Source of the DNA: Tropicibacter alexandrii
Lineage (GTDB): Bacteria; Pseudomonadota; Alphaproteobacteria; Rhodobacterales; Rhodobacteraceae
Direction of reading: 5' to 3'
Length of the DNA stretch: 64,000 nt
Assembly: GCF_003667315.2 (NCBI RefSeq)
Contig: NZ_RCTZ02000011.1
Span: forward strand, 62,001 to 126,000
The notes beneath the pieces are model-generated. The model saw only the letters and a list, made by a program, of their open reading frames with translations, ran no database searches and was not told the DNA's origin. The position numbers were made by a program, and so were the translations under genes. Shown here piece after piece: positions 9,046 to 17,693 of the stretch (position 1 is the first letter of the stretch; each line of letters opens with the position of its first letter).

Positions 9046-9462
9046 GAAGAAGTTGCGGATCATGATCGCCACCCGGCGGTCGCCGCGTTCGATATCGGGC
9101 AGCAAGGCCCGCACCGCGTCGAAGGCCCGGACCCCCGGCGCATTCGGCAGCGTCGTCGCCGGTCGCGCAAACGCCATGGACCATTCCGCAAACAATCGCT
9201 GATCGACCTCGCCCGCAAAGACGCGCATGATCTGGCGATGCATGGTATTCGCCTCGATCCGCTTTACGCAGGCCATGACCGCCGCCTGCTCCCCCTCGAG
9301 GAATTGCAGGAAGTTGTTGTCGTGGAACATCAGCAAACCGGTGATACCGTCGCGGGCATTGTTGATCTGTGCATGGGACAGGATGGATTCGAGATCCTCG
9401 GGCGTGATTTGCCGCGCTGCCGTGCTGAGATAGATAATACGATACATCCACCGGTCCGCCAT
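9022..9462 (-). CDS. BLUF-domain blue-light photoreceptor
   Basis: This 146-residue protein is almost entirely a BLUF domain, which binds FAD and senses blue light. By alignment in mind with AppA, the flavin-contacting residues are Tyr11 (YRIIYLSTAA), Asn35 (NNARDGITG) and Gln53 (FLQFLEGE), with the usual WSMAF at 94-98. No effector domain follows; only a 40-residue helical tail remains, so it is a short BLUF protein that would act through a partner. Its 3' end overlaps the convergent lldD gene by 24 bases. A start at 9447 (MYRIIYLS) is equally possible. No obvious antirepressor partner is next to it. Confidence 0.93.
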   Translation of the reverse strand: MADRWMYRIIYLSTAARQITPEDLESILSHAQINNARDGITGLLMFHDNNFLQFLEGEQAAVMACVKRIEANTMHRQIMRVFAGEVDQRLFAEWSMAFARPATTLPNAPGVRAFDAVRALLPDIERGDRRVAIMIRNFFSSFRDVG

Positions 9463-9507
9463 GCCTGCCTGACCCGTAGTCTAGAAGCGACCTCCTACAG
9501 ACAGGTT

Positions 9508-9560
9508 AACGCAAACAAATTTGCAAACCATTTCAGGGTTTGCGATTAATTTGCAAACCC
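9508..9560. promoter_or_regulatory. TTTGCAAA-type operator cluster upstream of pyc
   Basis: Three TTTGCAAA-like sites lie 85-135 bases before pyc: AACGCAAA at 9508, TTTGCAAA at 9520, TTTGCGAT at 9539 and TTTGCAAA at 9550 (the first is a degenerate partner). The 9508/9520 pair has the TTTGCAAA-N4-TTTGCAAA spacing known for the short-chain acyl-CoA regulator PccR of Rhodobacter sphaeroides. GGGTTTGC (9536) and GCAAACCC (9553) form a perfect inverted repeat. Assignment to a PccR/ScfR-type regulator is an inference. Confidence 0.55.
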
Positions 9561-9642
9561 CCTTGCGCTGCATCGCGGCATACGCCTTTACTTTTGCACC
9601 AGACGAACCGCCCCTCTTGGGGCCTGCCCTGAAAGGACAGAT

Positions 9643-12600
9643 ATGCCCGAGTTCCAGAAGATCCTCGTTGCCAACCGTGGCGAAATCGCCATCCGCATCA
9701 TGCGCGCCGCCAACGAGATGGGAAAGAAGACCGTCGCGGTCTATGCCGAGGAAGACAAGCTGGGGCTCCATCGTTTCAAGGCCGACGAGGCATACCGGAT
9801 CGGTGAGGGTCTGGGGCCGGTCGCGGCCTATCTGTCGATCGAGGAAATCATCCGCGTGGCCAAGGCCAGCGGGGCTGACGCGATCCATCCGGGTTATGGC
9901 CTGCTGTCGGAAAACCCGCAATTCGTGGATGCCTGCGATGCGGCGGGCATCACCTTCATCGGGCCGCGCGCCGAAACCATGCGCGCCCTCGGCGACAAGG
10001 CCAGCGCCCGCAAGGTGGCGATCGAGGCCGGTGTTCCGGTCATCCCTGCGACCGAAGTGCTGGGCGATGATTTCGAGGCAATCGCAAAGGAGGCCGAGGA
10101 AATCGGCTATCCCCTGATGCTCAAGGCATCGTGGGGGGGCGGTGGCCGTGGCATGCGCCCGATCAACGACGCCAAGGAGCTGAAGGAAAAGGTTCTGGAG
10201 GGACGCCGCGAGGCCGAGGCCGCCTTTGGCAATGGCGAGGGCTATCTGGAAAAGATGATCATTCGCGCCCGCCACGTCGAGGTGCAGATCCTTGGCGACA
10301 AGCAGGGCAACATCTATCACCTGTACGAACGCGACTGTTCGGTGCAGCGCCGCAACCAGAAGGTCGTGGAACGCGCCCCCGCGCCGTATCTGAGTGAGGC
10401 CCAGCGCGAAGAAATCTGTGAACTTGGCCGCAAGATCTGCGCCCATGTGAATTACGAATGCGCCGGTACGGTCGAATTCCTGATGGATATGGATACGGGC
10501 GCGTTTTACTTCATCGAGGTCAACCCGCGCGTGCAGGTCGAACATACCGTGACAGAGGAAGTCACCGGCATCGACATCGTGCAGGCCCAGATCATGATCG
10601 CCGAGGGAAAGTCGCTGTCCGAGGCCACCGGGCGTGCGTCACAGTACGATATCCGCCTGAACGGTCACGCGCTTCAGACCCGGATCACGACCGAGGACCC
10701 GACCAACAACTTCATCCCCGATTATGGCCGCCTGACCGCGTACCGCTCGGCGACCGGTATGGGCATCCGTCTGGACGGCGGCACGGCCTACGCAGGCGGG
10801 GTCATCACGCGCTATTACGACTCGCTGCTGGTCAAGGTCACGGCCAAGGCGCCGACGCCGGAACAGGCGATCCGCCGGATGGACCGCGCCTTGCGTGAAT
10901 TCCGCATCCGCGGCGTGACGACGAATATCGAATTCGTCATCAACCTGCTGAAGCACCCGACCTTCCTGAACAATCAGTACACGACCAAATTCATCGACAC
11001 GACGCCCGAGCTGTTCGACTTCAAAAAGCGGCGTGACCGGGGCACCAAGGTGCTGACCTATATCGCCGATATCACGGTGAACGGGCACCCCGAGGTCGCA
11101 GGCCGGCCCAAGCCCGCCGCCGATCTGAAACCGGCCCGCGCGCCGCAAGTCCCGCTAGAGGCCCCCGCCCCCGGCACGCGGACGCTGCTGGAGGATAAGG
11201 GCCCGCAGGCTGTGGCCGACTGGCTTCTGGCGCAGGACAAGCTGCTGATCACCGACACGACCATGCGCGACGGGCACCAGTCGCTTTTGGCCACCCGGAT
11301 GCGGTCCATCGACATGATTCAGGTCGCCCCCGCCTATGCGCATAAACTGCCGCAACTGTTCAGCGTCGAATGCTGGGGCGGTGCCACGTTCGATGTGGCC
11401 TATCGCTTTCTTCAGGAATGCCCGTGGCAGCGCCTGCGCGACCTGCGCGTGCGCATGCCCAACCTGATGACCCAGATGCTGCTGCGCGGGGCAAATGGCG
11501 TGGGCTACACCAACTACCCCGACAACGTCGTGCAGTTCTTCGTCAAACAGGCGGCGGAAACCGGCGTCGATGTCTTCCGCGTGTTCGACAGCCTCAACTG
11601 GGTGGAAAACATGCGCGTCGCGATGGATGCGGTGCTGGACAGCGGCAAGGTGCTGGAGGGGACGATCTGCTACACCGGCGACATCCTCGACCCGGACCGT
11701 GCGAAGTATGACCTGAAATACTACGTCGCCATGGGCAAGGAGCTGCGCGATGCGGGCGCTCATGTGCTGGGCCTCAAGGACATGGCGGGCCTGATGAAGG
11801 CCCCCGCCGCCGGTCCGCTGGTCAAGGCCCTGAAAGAAGAGGTCGGCCTGCCCGTTCACTTCCACACGCATGACACATCGGGCGCTGCGATCTCGACCAT
11901 CGTCGCCGCCGCTGCTGCGGGCGTGGATGCGGTCGATTGCGCCATGGATGCCCTGTCGGGCAACACCTCGCAGCCGACGCTGGGTTCTGTTGTCGAGGCC
12001 TTCCGCTTTACCGAGCGCGACACGGGGCTGGACATGGCCGCGATCCGCGAGATTTCCAACTACTGGGAGGCGGTGCGCGGCCAGTACGCCGCATTTGAGT
12101 CCAGCATGCAGGCCCCCGCCTCGGAGGTCTACCTGCACGAAATGCCCGGCGGGCAGTTCACCAACCTCAAGGCACAGGCGCGGTCGATGGGTCTGGAAGA
12201 GCGCTGGCACGAGGTCGCCCAGACCTATGCCGATGTGAACCAGATGTTCGGCGATATCGTGAAGGTCACGCCCTCGTCCAAGGTGGTGGGCGACATGGCC
12301 CTGATGATGGTGTCCCAAGGGCTGACCCGCGCCGAGGTCGAGGACCCGAAGAAGGACCTGTCCTTCCCGGACTCGGTGATCGACATGATGAAAGGCAATT
12401 TGGGCCAACCCCCGGGCGGCTGGCCGAAGGCGATCCAGAAGAAGATCCTCAAGGACGAGAAACCCTTTACCGAGCGCCCTGGCCTGCGCGCCGAACCCGT
12501 GGATATCGAAGCCAAGCGTGCCGAGGTCTCGGCCCAGCTGGGCGATATCGAGATCGATGACGAGGATCTGAATGGCTACCTGATGTACCCCAAGGTCTTC

Positions 12601-13086
12601 ACCGACTACGCTCAGCGGCATGAGACCTATGGCCCCGTGCGCGTGCTGCCGACCAAGACGTTCTTCTACGGGATGGAACAGGGCGACGAGATCACCGCCG
12701 AGATCGATCCGGGCAAGACGCTGGAAATCCGACTTCAGGCGGTGGGCGAGACGCAGGATGACGGCGAGGTGCGGGTGTTCTTTGAACTCAACGGCCAACC
12801 GCGCACGATCCGCGTGCCCGACCGCAAGGCCAAGGCGTCGAGCGCGGCGCGCCCCAAGGCCGAAGTCGGCAACGCCAACCATATCGGCGCGCCCATGCCC
12901 GGTGTGGTGGCCAGTGTCGGCGTCAAGCCGGGCGATTCGGTCAAGACCGGTGATCTGCTGCTGACCATCGAGGCGATGAAGATGGAAACCGGCCTGCACG
13001 CCGAACGTGACGCGGTGGTCAAGGCGGTGCACGTGCAGGCAGGCGGCCAGATCGACGCCAAGGACCTGCTGGTCGAGTTGGAGTGA
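9643..13086 (+). CDS. pyc: Pyruvate carboxylase
   Basis: This 1147-residue, full-length single-chain enzyme makes oxaloacetate from pyruvate and bicarbonate using ATP and biotin, refilling the TCA cycle. Domains in order are biotin carboxylase (about 1-450, with ATP-binding GGGGRGM near residue 165 and FIEVNPRVQVEHTVTE), carboxyltransferase (about 540-800, opening with DTTMRDGHQSLLATRMR) and the biotin carrier domain (about 1075-1147) with biotin acceptor Lys1113 in EAMKMET. The start has AAGGA six bases upstream. The upstream region carries TTTGCAAA-type sites. A DUF2314-like gene begins inside its stop codon. Confidence 0.98.
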   Translation: MPEFQKILVANRGEIAIRIMRAANEMGKKTVAVYAEEDKLGLHRFKADEAYRIGEGLGPVAAYLSIEEIIRVAKASGADAIHPGYGLLSENPQFVDACDAAGITFIGPRAETMRALGDKASARKVAIEAGVPVIPATEVLGDDFEAIAKEAEEIGYPLMLKASWGGGGRGMRPINDAKELKEKVLEGRREAEAAFGNGEGYLEKMIIRARHVEVQILGDKQGNIYHLYERDCSVQRRNQKVVERAPAPYLSEAQREEICELGRKICAHVNYECAGTVEFLMDMDTGAFYFIEVNPRVQVEHTVTEEVTGIDIVQAQIMIAEGKSLSEATGRASQYDIRLNGHALQTRITTEDPTNNFIPDYGRLTAYRSATGMGIRLDGGTAYAGGVITRYYDSLLVKVTAKAPTPEQAIRRMDRALREFRIRGVTTNIEFVINLLKHPTFLNNQYTTKFIDTTPELFDFKKRRDRGTKVLTYIADITVNGHPEVAGRPKPAADLKPARAPQVPLEAPAPGTRTLLEDKGPQAVADWLLAQDKLLITDTTMRDGHQSLLATRMRSIDMIQVAPAYAHKLPQLFSVECWGGATFDVAYRFLQECPWQRLRDLRVRMPNLMTQMLLRGANGVGYTNYPDNVVQFFVKQAAETGVDVFRVFDSLNWVENMRVAMDAVLDSGKVLEGTICYTGDILDPDRAKYDLKYYVAMGKELRDAGAHVLGLKDMAGLMKAPAAGPLVKALKEEVGLPVHFHTHDTSGAAISTIVAAAAAGVDAVDCAMDALSGNTSQPTLGSVVEAFRFTERDTGLDMAAIREISNYWEAVRGQYAAFESSMQAPASEVYLHEMPGGQFTNLKAQARSMGLEERWHEVAQTYADVNQMFGDIVKVTPSSKVVGDMALMMVSQGLTRAEVEDPKKDLSFPDSVIDMMKGNLGQPPGGWPKAIQKKILKDEKPFTERPGLRAEPVDIEAKRAEVSAQLGDIEIDDEDLNGYLMYPKVFTDYAQRHETYGPVRVLPTKTFFYGMEQGDEITAEIDPGKTLEIRLQAVGETQDDGEVRVFFELNGQPRTIRVPDRKAKASSAARPKAEVGNANHIGAPMPGVVASVGVKPGDSVKTGDLLLTIEAMKMETGLHAERDAVVKAVHVQAGGQIDAKDLLVELE

Positions 13087-13583
13087 CCCGGCGTGGCCTG
13101 ATCCTGTCCCTGATGCTGCTGGCGGGCACCCCCGCCGCAGCACAGGACGAGGTGATCGATTATGTCGCCGACGATCCACGCATGAACGCCGCCATGGCCG
13201 CGGCGCTGAAACATCTCGACCCGGTTCTGGCGCTGGTCGTCAACGAGGATGGCACGCCCCACCCGGCGCTCAACCTCAAGGTCGCCATTCCCATCCGCAT
13301 GGGGCCGGTGACGGATGAGATCATCTGGATCGAGACGATCGGGCGCGATGATGCGACGTTTATTGGAACCTTGGCCAATGAGCCGATGCATTTCGAAGGC
13401 GCAATCGGGGACCCGGTGCGATTTGAAAAAGGTCAGATCCGCGATTGGTCGATCCTGACCTCAACCGGACAGATGTTCGGCCACTACACCACCCGCGTCA
13501 TGCTGGACGACCTCTCCGACGCAGAGGCCGATGGCATCCGTGCGATCCTGACCCCGGACCCCTTGCCCGCAGGCCTGCAATAG
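13083..13583 (+). CDS. Exported DUF2314-like protein A
   Basis: The product has 166 residues. It starts at a GTG that overlaps the pyc stop (GTGA), so it is translationally coupled to pyc. An N-terminal signal peptide (RRGLILSLMLLAGTPAAAQ) predicts export. The mature part resembles DUF2314 (YegJ-like) proteins: FKV/LKVAIPIRMGPVTDEIIWIE, then TFIGTLANEP and a GQIRDWSI segment. The gene 164 bases downstream is a clear relative (shared IWVD/IWIE, YTTRV and the closing PDPLP/PRPLP). The function is unknown. Confidence 0.7.
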   Translation: MTRRGLILSLMLLAGTPAAAQDEVIDYVADDPRMNAAMAAALKHLDPVLALVVNEDGTPHPALNLKVAIPIRMGPVTDEIIWIETIGRDDATFIGTLANEPMHFEGAIGDPVRFEKGQIRDWSILTSTGQMFGHYTTRVMLDDLSDAEADGIRAILTPDPLPAGLQ

Positions 13584-13612
13584 CGGGTCGGTGCCTCCCG
13601 TGGAAACCTGAA

Positions 13613-13638
13613 GTAGGATGGGTGATCACCCATCCTAC
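13613..13638. repeat. Perfect 26-base intergenic palindrome
   Basis: GTAGGATGGGTGA / TCACCCATCCTAC is a perfect palindrome lying between the two DUF2314-like genes. It could act as a hairpin or be a short dispersed repeat. No second copy was seen in the window. Confidence 0.75.
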
Positions 13639-13746
13639 CTCCTTGAAATCCTCTGAAAATTCCGGTTTTCCACAATCATGCGAGGTTGCCCCCGCCGAAC
13701 TCGGTCGCTAGTGTGAAACAATCGACCTTTGGGGGAAGGATCGTCC

Positions 13747-14295
13747 ATGCGGGCCGCCCTGATCGCTGTGCTCCTCAGCCTTGCCACCGCGCCCCTCGCG
13801 GCGGAGGTCCCGGTTCTGCGCGTGCAGTCCAGCGATTACGCCACGGCGAAAGCCATCGGTGAAGCGCAGCGCACCCTGCCCGCCGCCATCGGTGCCATGC
13901 AGAAATCCCATGGTCGCTTTTCGCCGTCTTTGTCCTTCAAGGTTGCTCTGCCCACACGCGGGCCGGAACGGGTGGAGATGATTTGGGTCGATCAGATCCG
14001 GCGCTTTGGCACCGGGTTCAAGGCACGCCTTGCGGGCCATCCCCGACACCTGCCCCGCCGCATCCGCGACGAGGTGCATTTCGACTACAGCCAGATCGCC
14101 GACTGGGCGGTGCAGGCCGTCGACGGCCGTTTCTACGGCTATTACACCACCCGCGTGCTGCTGGACCGGGCCAGCGGAAAGCTGGCCGACGACATCCGCG
14201 CCACGCTGGTGCCGCGCCCCTTGCCACCCGACTGGCGGTTCAATCCCGGCGGTCCGGAACCGGTCCTGCCCGATGAGGATGCCGAGGCCGACTGA
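13747..14295 (+). CDS. Exported DUF2314-like protein B
   Basis: The product has 182 residues and a signal peptide (MRAALIAVLLSLATAPLAAE). It is a diverged relative of the preceding gene. Shared elements are the SLSFKVALPTRGPERVEMIWVD strand pair, the IADWAVQAVDGRFYGYYTTR segment and the final PRPLPPDW. The ATG at 13747 is preceded by GGGGGAAGGA, better than the in-frame TTG at 13729. The tandem pair suggests local duplication followed by divergence. The function is unknown and the DUF2314 link is moderate. Confidence 0.65.
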   Translation: MRAALIAVLLSLATAPLAAEVPVLRVQSSDYATAKAIGEAQRTLPAAIGAMQKSHGRFSPSLSFKVALPTRGPERVEMIWVDQIRRFGTGFKARLAGHPRHLPRRIRDEVHFDYSQIADWAVQAVDGRFYGYYTTRVLLDRASGKLADDIRATLVPRPLPPDWRFNPGGPEPVLPDEDAEAD

Positions 14296-14399
14296 CCGGA
14301 GCAGACCGAAAACCACCCTTGCAGCAAGCAAGGTATTCCAGACCCGCCAATAGGGAATTCCCGACTGTCTTTCCCCCTGCCGACGCGCAGGATGGAGCC

Positions 14400-15281
14400 A
14401 TGGAACATCATGACGGAACCCCTTTGCGCGCAACGGAAAAATTCCTGCCCGAAAGGCTGCTCGCCTTTCTGCTGGGACTGGAGCGCGCCCGCTCGACCGA
14501 GATGGTCTGGGCCCTGATCCTCGACCTTGCCGAAGGGCTGGGCCTGACCGTAGTCGACTATGTCTATGCCAGCGATTTCGAAGACTGGCAGCAGGTGCAG
14601 TTCATCCGCACCACCTTCGATTCCCGCTGGCTCGATCACCTCGCGCAGTTTCCCCATATTCGGCAGACCTCGAATTTCCGGATGCATGGATGCCGCTACC
14701 TGACGCCGGTCCTGATCGGTCCGGCCTATTTCGACCAGATGGGCGAGATAACCGCCGAAAAGCGACGCCATATACTGCTGGCCGCTGATATGGGGATGGA
14801 AGCGGGCGTGGCCTTCCCCTTGCGCATGGGCGATCCCGGACAAGCGGCCTTGCTGGCCTTTGGCGGGCGATTCAGCCGGGAGGCGTTCGATGGGCTGATT
14901 GCCCGGCACGCAACGACGCTTCAGATTGCCGCGCTCAGCGCGCATTCGCGCTATACCGAGCTGTTCAAGATGGAATTCCTCGACCGCGCCAGCCTGACCG
15001 AGAAGCAGATCGAACTGATCCGTCTGGTCGGGCGCGGGCTGATGGACAAGCAGATCGCGCATGAGCTGGGCATCTCGTTTTCCGCAGTCCGGCAACGGCT
15101 GGCCACGGTGCAGGCCAAGACCGGCGCCACCAACCGCGCCGATCTGGCCGCCATCGCCGCAAGAATCGGCCTCGTCCCCGATCCCCTGTTGAAGCCGCAT
15201 GAAAACGACCTGACCGTCTTTCTGTCGACAGGCGATGGCCGCACCGGGACCGAACGCGCCCCCAGCCATGCCGCCGAATAG
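14400..15281 (+). CDS. LuxR-family transcriptional regulator with autoinducer-binding-like domain (solo)
   Basis: The protein has 293 residues. The N-terminal 200 residues resemble the autoinducer-binding fold of quorum-sensing LuxR proteins. The C-terminus (about residues 205-265) is a LuxR-type helix-turn-helix: LTEKQIELIRLVGRGLMDKQ then AHELGISFSAVRQRLATVQAK. The start ATG 14400 has a GGATGGAG sequence just upstream; the frame is open 27 codons earlier without a better signal. No luxI-type synthase is in the window, so it would be a solo responding to signals made elsewhere or to another ligand. Targets are unknown. Confidence 0.85.
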   Translation: MEHHDGTPLRATEKFLPERLLAFLLGLERARSTEMVWALILDLAEGLGLTVVDYVYASDFEDWQQVQFIRTTFDSRWLDHLAQFPHIRQTSNFRMHGCRYLTPVLIGPAYFDQMGEITAEKRRHILLAADMGMEAGVAFPLRMGDPGQAALLAFGGRFSREAFDGLIARHATTLQIAALSAHSRYTELFKMEFLDRASLTEKQIELIRLVGRGLMDKQIAHELGISFSAVRQRLATVQAKTGATNRADLAAIAARIGLVPDPLLKPHENDLTVFLSTGDGRTGTERAPSHAAE

Positions 15282-15311
15282 GCCAAAGCCTGCGGGGCGA
15301 AAAAACCTCGT

Positions 15312-15344
15312 CCCGGGGTGCAATTTTCCTCTTGCACCCCCGGG
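15312..15344 (+). terminator. Hairpin downstream of luxR-type gene
   Basis: CCCGGGGTGCAA pairs with TTGCACCCCCGGG across an eight-base loop, 30 bases past the stop. There is no T-run after it, so termination strength is uncertain. Confidence 0.55.
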
Positions 15345-15385
15345 CGGCGGGCGGTAAACCCCCGCTCACACCAGCCAACTGGCAC

Positions 15386-15460
15386 GCGGGCGTAGCTCAG
15401 GGGTAGAGCATAACCTTGCCAAGGTTAGGGTCGGGCGTTCGAATCGCCTCGCCCGCTCCA
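15386..15460 (+). tRNA. tRNA-Gly (GCC), copy 1
   Basis: This 75-base cloverleaf has acceptor stem GCGGGCG/CGCCCGC, discriminator T and an encoded CCA. The D arm contains GCTCAGGGGTAGAGC. The anticodon loop TTGCCAA gives anticodon GCC at 15418-15420, reading GGC/GGU. The T arm contains GTTCGAATC. Confidence 0.97.
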
Positions 15461-15517
15461 GTCGGAGGTGTCGCATAAGGGATTGGAAAGAAACCCGAGT
15501 GCACGGAAAAATGGTAT

Positions 15518-15592
15518 GCGGGCGTAGCTCAGGGGTAGAGCATAACCTTGCCAAGGTTAGGGTCGGGCGTTCGAATCGCCTCGCCCGCTCCA
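15518..15592 (+). tRNA. tRNA-Gly (GCC), copy 2
   Basis: It is identical to the copy starting at 15386, including encoded CCA, with anticodon GCC at 15550-15552. The 57-base spacer between the copies is unrelated to the tRNA, which suggests a tandem duplication transcribed as one unit. A T-rich stretch (TTTTCCTCC) follows directly. Confidence 0.97.
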
Positions 15593-15716
15593 TTTTCCTC
15601 CTAATTTTCAGAGAATAGACCCAGACACCGCCATGCCAAGGTTTCTCTGCCTTGTCGGGCTTGAGGCCGGTGCTGTCTCGCGCCTATAAGGCGGCGAGTT
15701 TCAAGGGAGTGCGCCC

Positions 15717-16304
15717 ATGCGCGAGGCAAGCGTCAGCCGCCAGACCGCCGAGACCGGCATCGAGGTCAAGATCAACCTCGACGGAACCGGGGTCTATGAC
15801 AACCAGACCGGCGTCGGCTTTTTCGATCACATGCTGGACCAGCTGTCGCGGCATTCTTTGATCGACATGACGATCCGCGCGCAGGGCGATCTGCATGTGG
15901 ACGACCACCACACCGTGGAGGATACCGGGATCGCCATCGGTCAGGCCTTGGTCAAGGCCTTGGGCGACAAGAAGGGCATCCGGCGCTACGGCGAGTGCCA
16001 CCTGCCGATGGATGACACGCAGGTGCGTGCGGCACTGGACCTGTCGAACCGGCCCTTCCTCGTGTGGAACGTGGATTTTCCGACGGCCAAGATCGGGACG
16101 TTCGACACCGAACTGGTGCGCGAGTTCTTTCAGGCGCTGGCGACCCATGGCGGCATCACCCTGCATATCGACCGGCTGCACGGCTTCAATTCGCACCACA
16201 TCGCCGAGGCCGCCTTCAAGGCGGTGGCGCGTGCGCTGCGCATGGCGGTGGAGCACGACGCGCGCGTGGCGGACAAGCTGCCTTCGACGAAGGGCGCACT
16301 TTGA
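15717..16304 (+). CDS. hisB: Imidazoleglycerol-phosphate dehydratase
   Basis: This 195-residue monofunctional enzyme carries out the sixth step of histidine synthesis. The metal-binding histidine motifs are present: [24 protein letters not shown] and the later [13 protein letters not shown]. The start has AGGGAG eight bases upstream. hisH follows after an 82-base gap that carries a dispersed repeat, and hisA lies 1.9 kb downstream. Confidence 0.97.
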   Translation: MREASVSRQTAETGIEVKINLDGTGVYDNQTGVGFFDHMLDQLSRHSLIDMTIRAQGDLHVDDHHTVEDTGIAIGQALVKALGDKKGIRRYGECHLPMDDTQVRAALDLSNRPFLVWNVDFPTAKIGTFDTELVREFFQALATHGGITLHIDRLHGFNSHHIAEAAFKAVARALRMAVEHDARVADKLPSTKGAL

Positions 16305-16320
16305 CGTTTCGGTCGGGTGC

Positions 16321-16373
16321 GAGGGGCGCCGCCCCTCGCGCTCCCCGAGGTATTTTTGGACCAAAGAAGCAGG
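16321..16373. repeat. Intergenic repeat of the GGTATTTTTGGACCAAAG family (hisB-hisH gap)
   Basis: A hairpin GAGGGGCG/CGCCCCTC (16321-16337) is followed by CCCCGAGGTATTTTTGGACC and AAAGAAGCAGGG. It fills the gap between hisB and hisH; the AGGGGG at its end is the only Shine-Dalgarno-like sequence before hisH. Confidence 0.7.
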
Positions 16374-16386
16374 GGGCCGCGCATCA

Positions 16387-17022
16387 ATGCTGACGGCGAT
16401 CATCGACTACGAAAGCGGCAATCTGCATTCGGCGGAGAAGGCCTTTCAGCGCATGGCGCGCGAGACGACCGGGGCCGAGGTTGTCGTGACGGACGACCCC
16501 GACGTGGTGGCCAAGGCCGATCACATCGTCCTGCCGGGGGACGGCGCCTTTCCGTCCTGTGCGGCGGCGCTGCGGGCCTCGGGCTGTTTCGACGCGATGG
16601 TCGAAGCGGTTGTGACGCGCGGTCGGCCTTTTCTGGGCATCTGCGTGGGCATGCAGTTGATGGCCCGCAAGGGGCATGAATATGAGACGGTCGACGGTCT
16701 TGGCTGGATCGATGGCGAGGTCGCATTGATCGAGCCGTCGGATGCTTCGCTGAAGGTGCCGCATATGGGTTGGAACGATCTGGTGGTGGATGTGCCCCAC
16801 CCGGTTCTGGCGGGGATCGAGACCGGCGAACACGCCTATTTCGTGCATTCCTACCAGATGCGGATGGCCGATCTCGGTCAGCGCATCGCGCATGTGGATT
16901 ACGGCGGCGCCGTCACCGCGATCGTGGGACGTGACACGATGATCGGCTTTCAGTTCCACCCCGAAAAGAGCGCAGGCGCGGGCTTGCGCATGATCGCCAA
17001 TTTCCTGGAGTGGAAGCCATGA
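16387..17022 (+). CDS. hisH: Imidazole glycerol phosphate synthase, glutaminase subunit
   Basis: The protein has 211 residues. It supplies ammonia from glutamine to HisF for ring closure in histidine synthesis. The class I amidotransferase triad is visible: Cys86 in LGICVGMQ, His191 and Glu193 in FQFHPEKS. The start ([12 protein letters not shown]) matches the family; the frame is open well upstream but that part has no homology. Its stop overlaps the next gene by ATGA. The HisF partner is not in the window. Confidence 0.97.
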   Translation: MLTAIIDYESGNLHSAEKAFQRMARETTGAEVVVTDDPDVVAKADHIVLPGDGAFPSCAAALRASGCFDAMVEAVVTRGRPFLGICVGMQLMARKGHEYETVDGLGWIDGEVALIEPSDASLKVPHMGWNDLVVDVPHPVLAGIETGEHAYFVHSYQMRMADLGQRIAHVDYGGAVTAIVGRDTMIGFQFHPEKSAGAGLRMIANFLEWKP

Positions 17023-17693
17023 CCGCCCCCAAAGCCATCGTCAGTTGGTCCTCTGGCAAGGATTGCGCCTGGGCGCTGCACGTGGTTCGCCAGTCGGGCG
17101 AGGTGCAGGTCGAGGCGCTGTTGACGACGCTGAACGAGCAATTCGACCGCGTTGCGATGCACGGCACGCGGCATGCGCTGCTCCGGGCGCAGGCGGCGTC
17201 GGTGGGCTTGCCTCTGGTCGAGGTGAACCTGCCCTGGCCTTGCTCCAATGAAGAGTATGAAAAGCGCATGGCGAAGGCCTGCGACGACATCCTTGCGCGC
17301 GGGATCACCCATGTGGTCTTTGGCGATCTGTTCCTGGAAGACGTGCGCGCCTATCGCGAAAAACAGCTGGACGGCACCGGGCTGACGCCGGTGTTCCCGC
17401 TGTTTGGCAAGGTCGGCGACACGCCAGACCTGGCGCGGCGGATGATGTCCGGCGGGGTAAAGGCGCGCATCGTGACCTGCGATCCGAAAAAGCTGGATGC
17501 CAGCTTTGCCGGGCGTCTGTGGGACGAAAGCCTGCTGGCCGATTTGCCCGAAGGGGTCGACCCTTGCGGCGAGAACGGAGAATTCCACACGGCAGTGGTC
17601 GACAGCCCGGATTTCAGCGCGCCCCTCGCCCATGAACTGGGCGAGGTCGTGACCCGGGATGGGTTCGTCTATGCGGATGTGATCCCTAGTTGA
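17019..17693 (+). CDS. PP-loop ATPase, diphthine-ammonia-ligase-like family
   Basis: This 224-residue protein has an N-terminal ATP-pyrophosphatase P-loop, [12 protein letters not shown] (residues 8-19). [21 protein letters not shown] and a GENGEFHT motif follow, which together mark the ATP_bind_4 family (archaeal/eukaryotic diphthine-ammonia ligase relatives). Bacteria lack diphthamide, so the bacterial substrate is unknown. The gene overlaps hisH by four bases (ATGA) and is likely cotranscribed. It overlaps the convergent DUF2147 gene by eight bases. Confidence 0.88.
   Translation: MTAPKAIVSWSSGKDCAWALHVVRQSGEVQVEALLTTLNEQFDRVAMHGTRHALLRAQAASVGLPLVEVNLPWPCSNEEYEKRMAKACDDILARGITHVVFGDLFLEDVRAYREKQLDGTGLTPVFPLFGKVGDTPDLARRMMSGGVKARIVTCDPKKLDASFAGRLWDESLLADLPEGVDPCGENGEFHTAVVDSPDFSAPLAHELGEVVTRDGFVYADVIPS

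Noticed and set aside
11155-13179. 674-codon open frame on the minus strand
   Set aside because: It is antisense to pyc; no motif and no ribosome-binding site.
15366-15593. 75-codon repeated open frame on the minus strand
   Set aside because: It is made of the two tRNA-Gly genes read backwards; the repeat in the protein only reflects the tRNA duplication.
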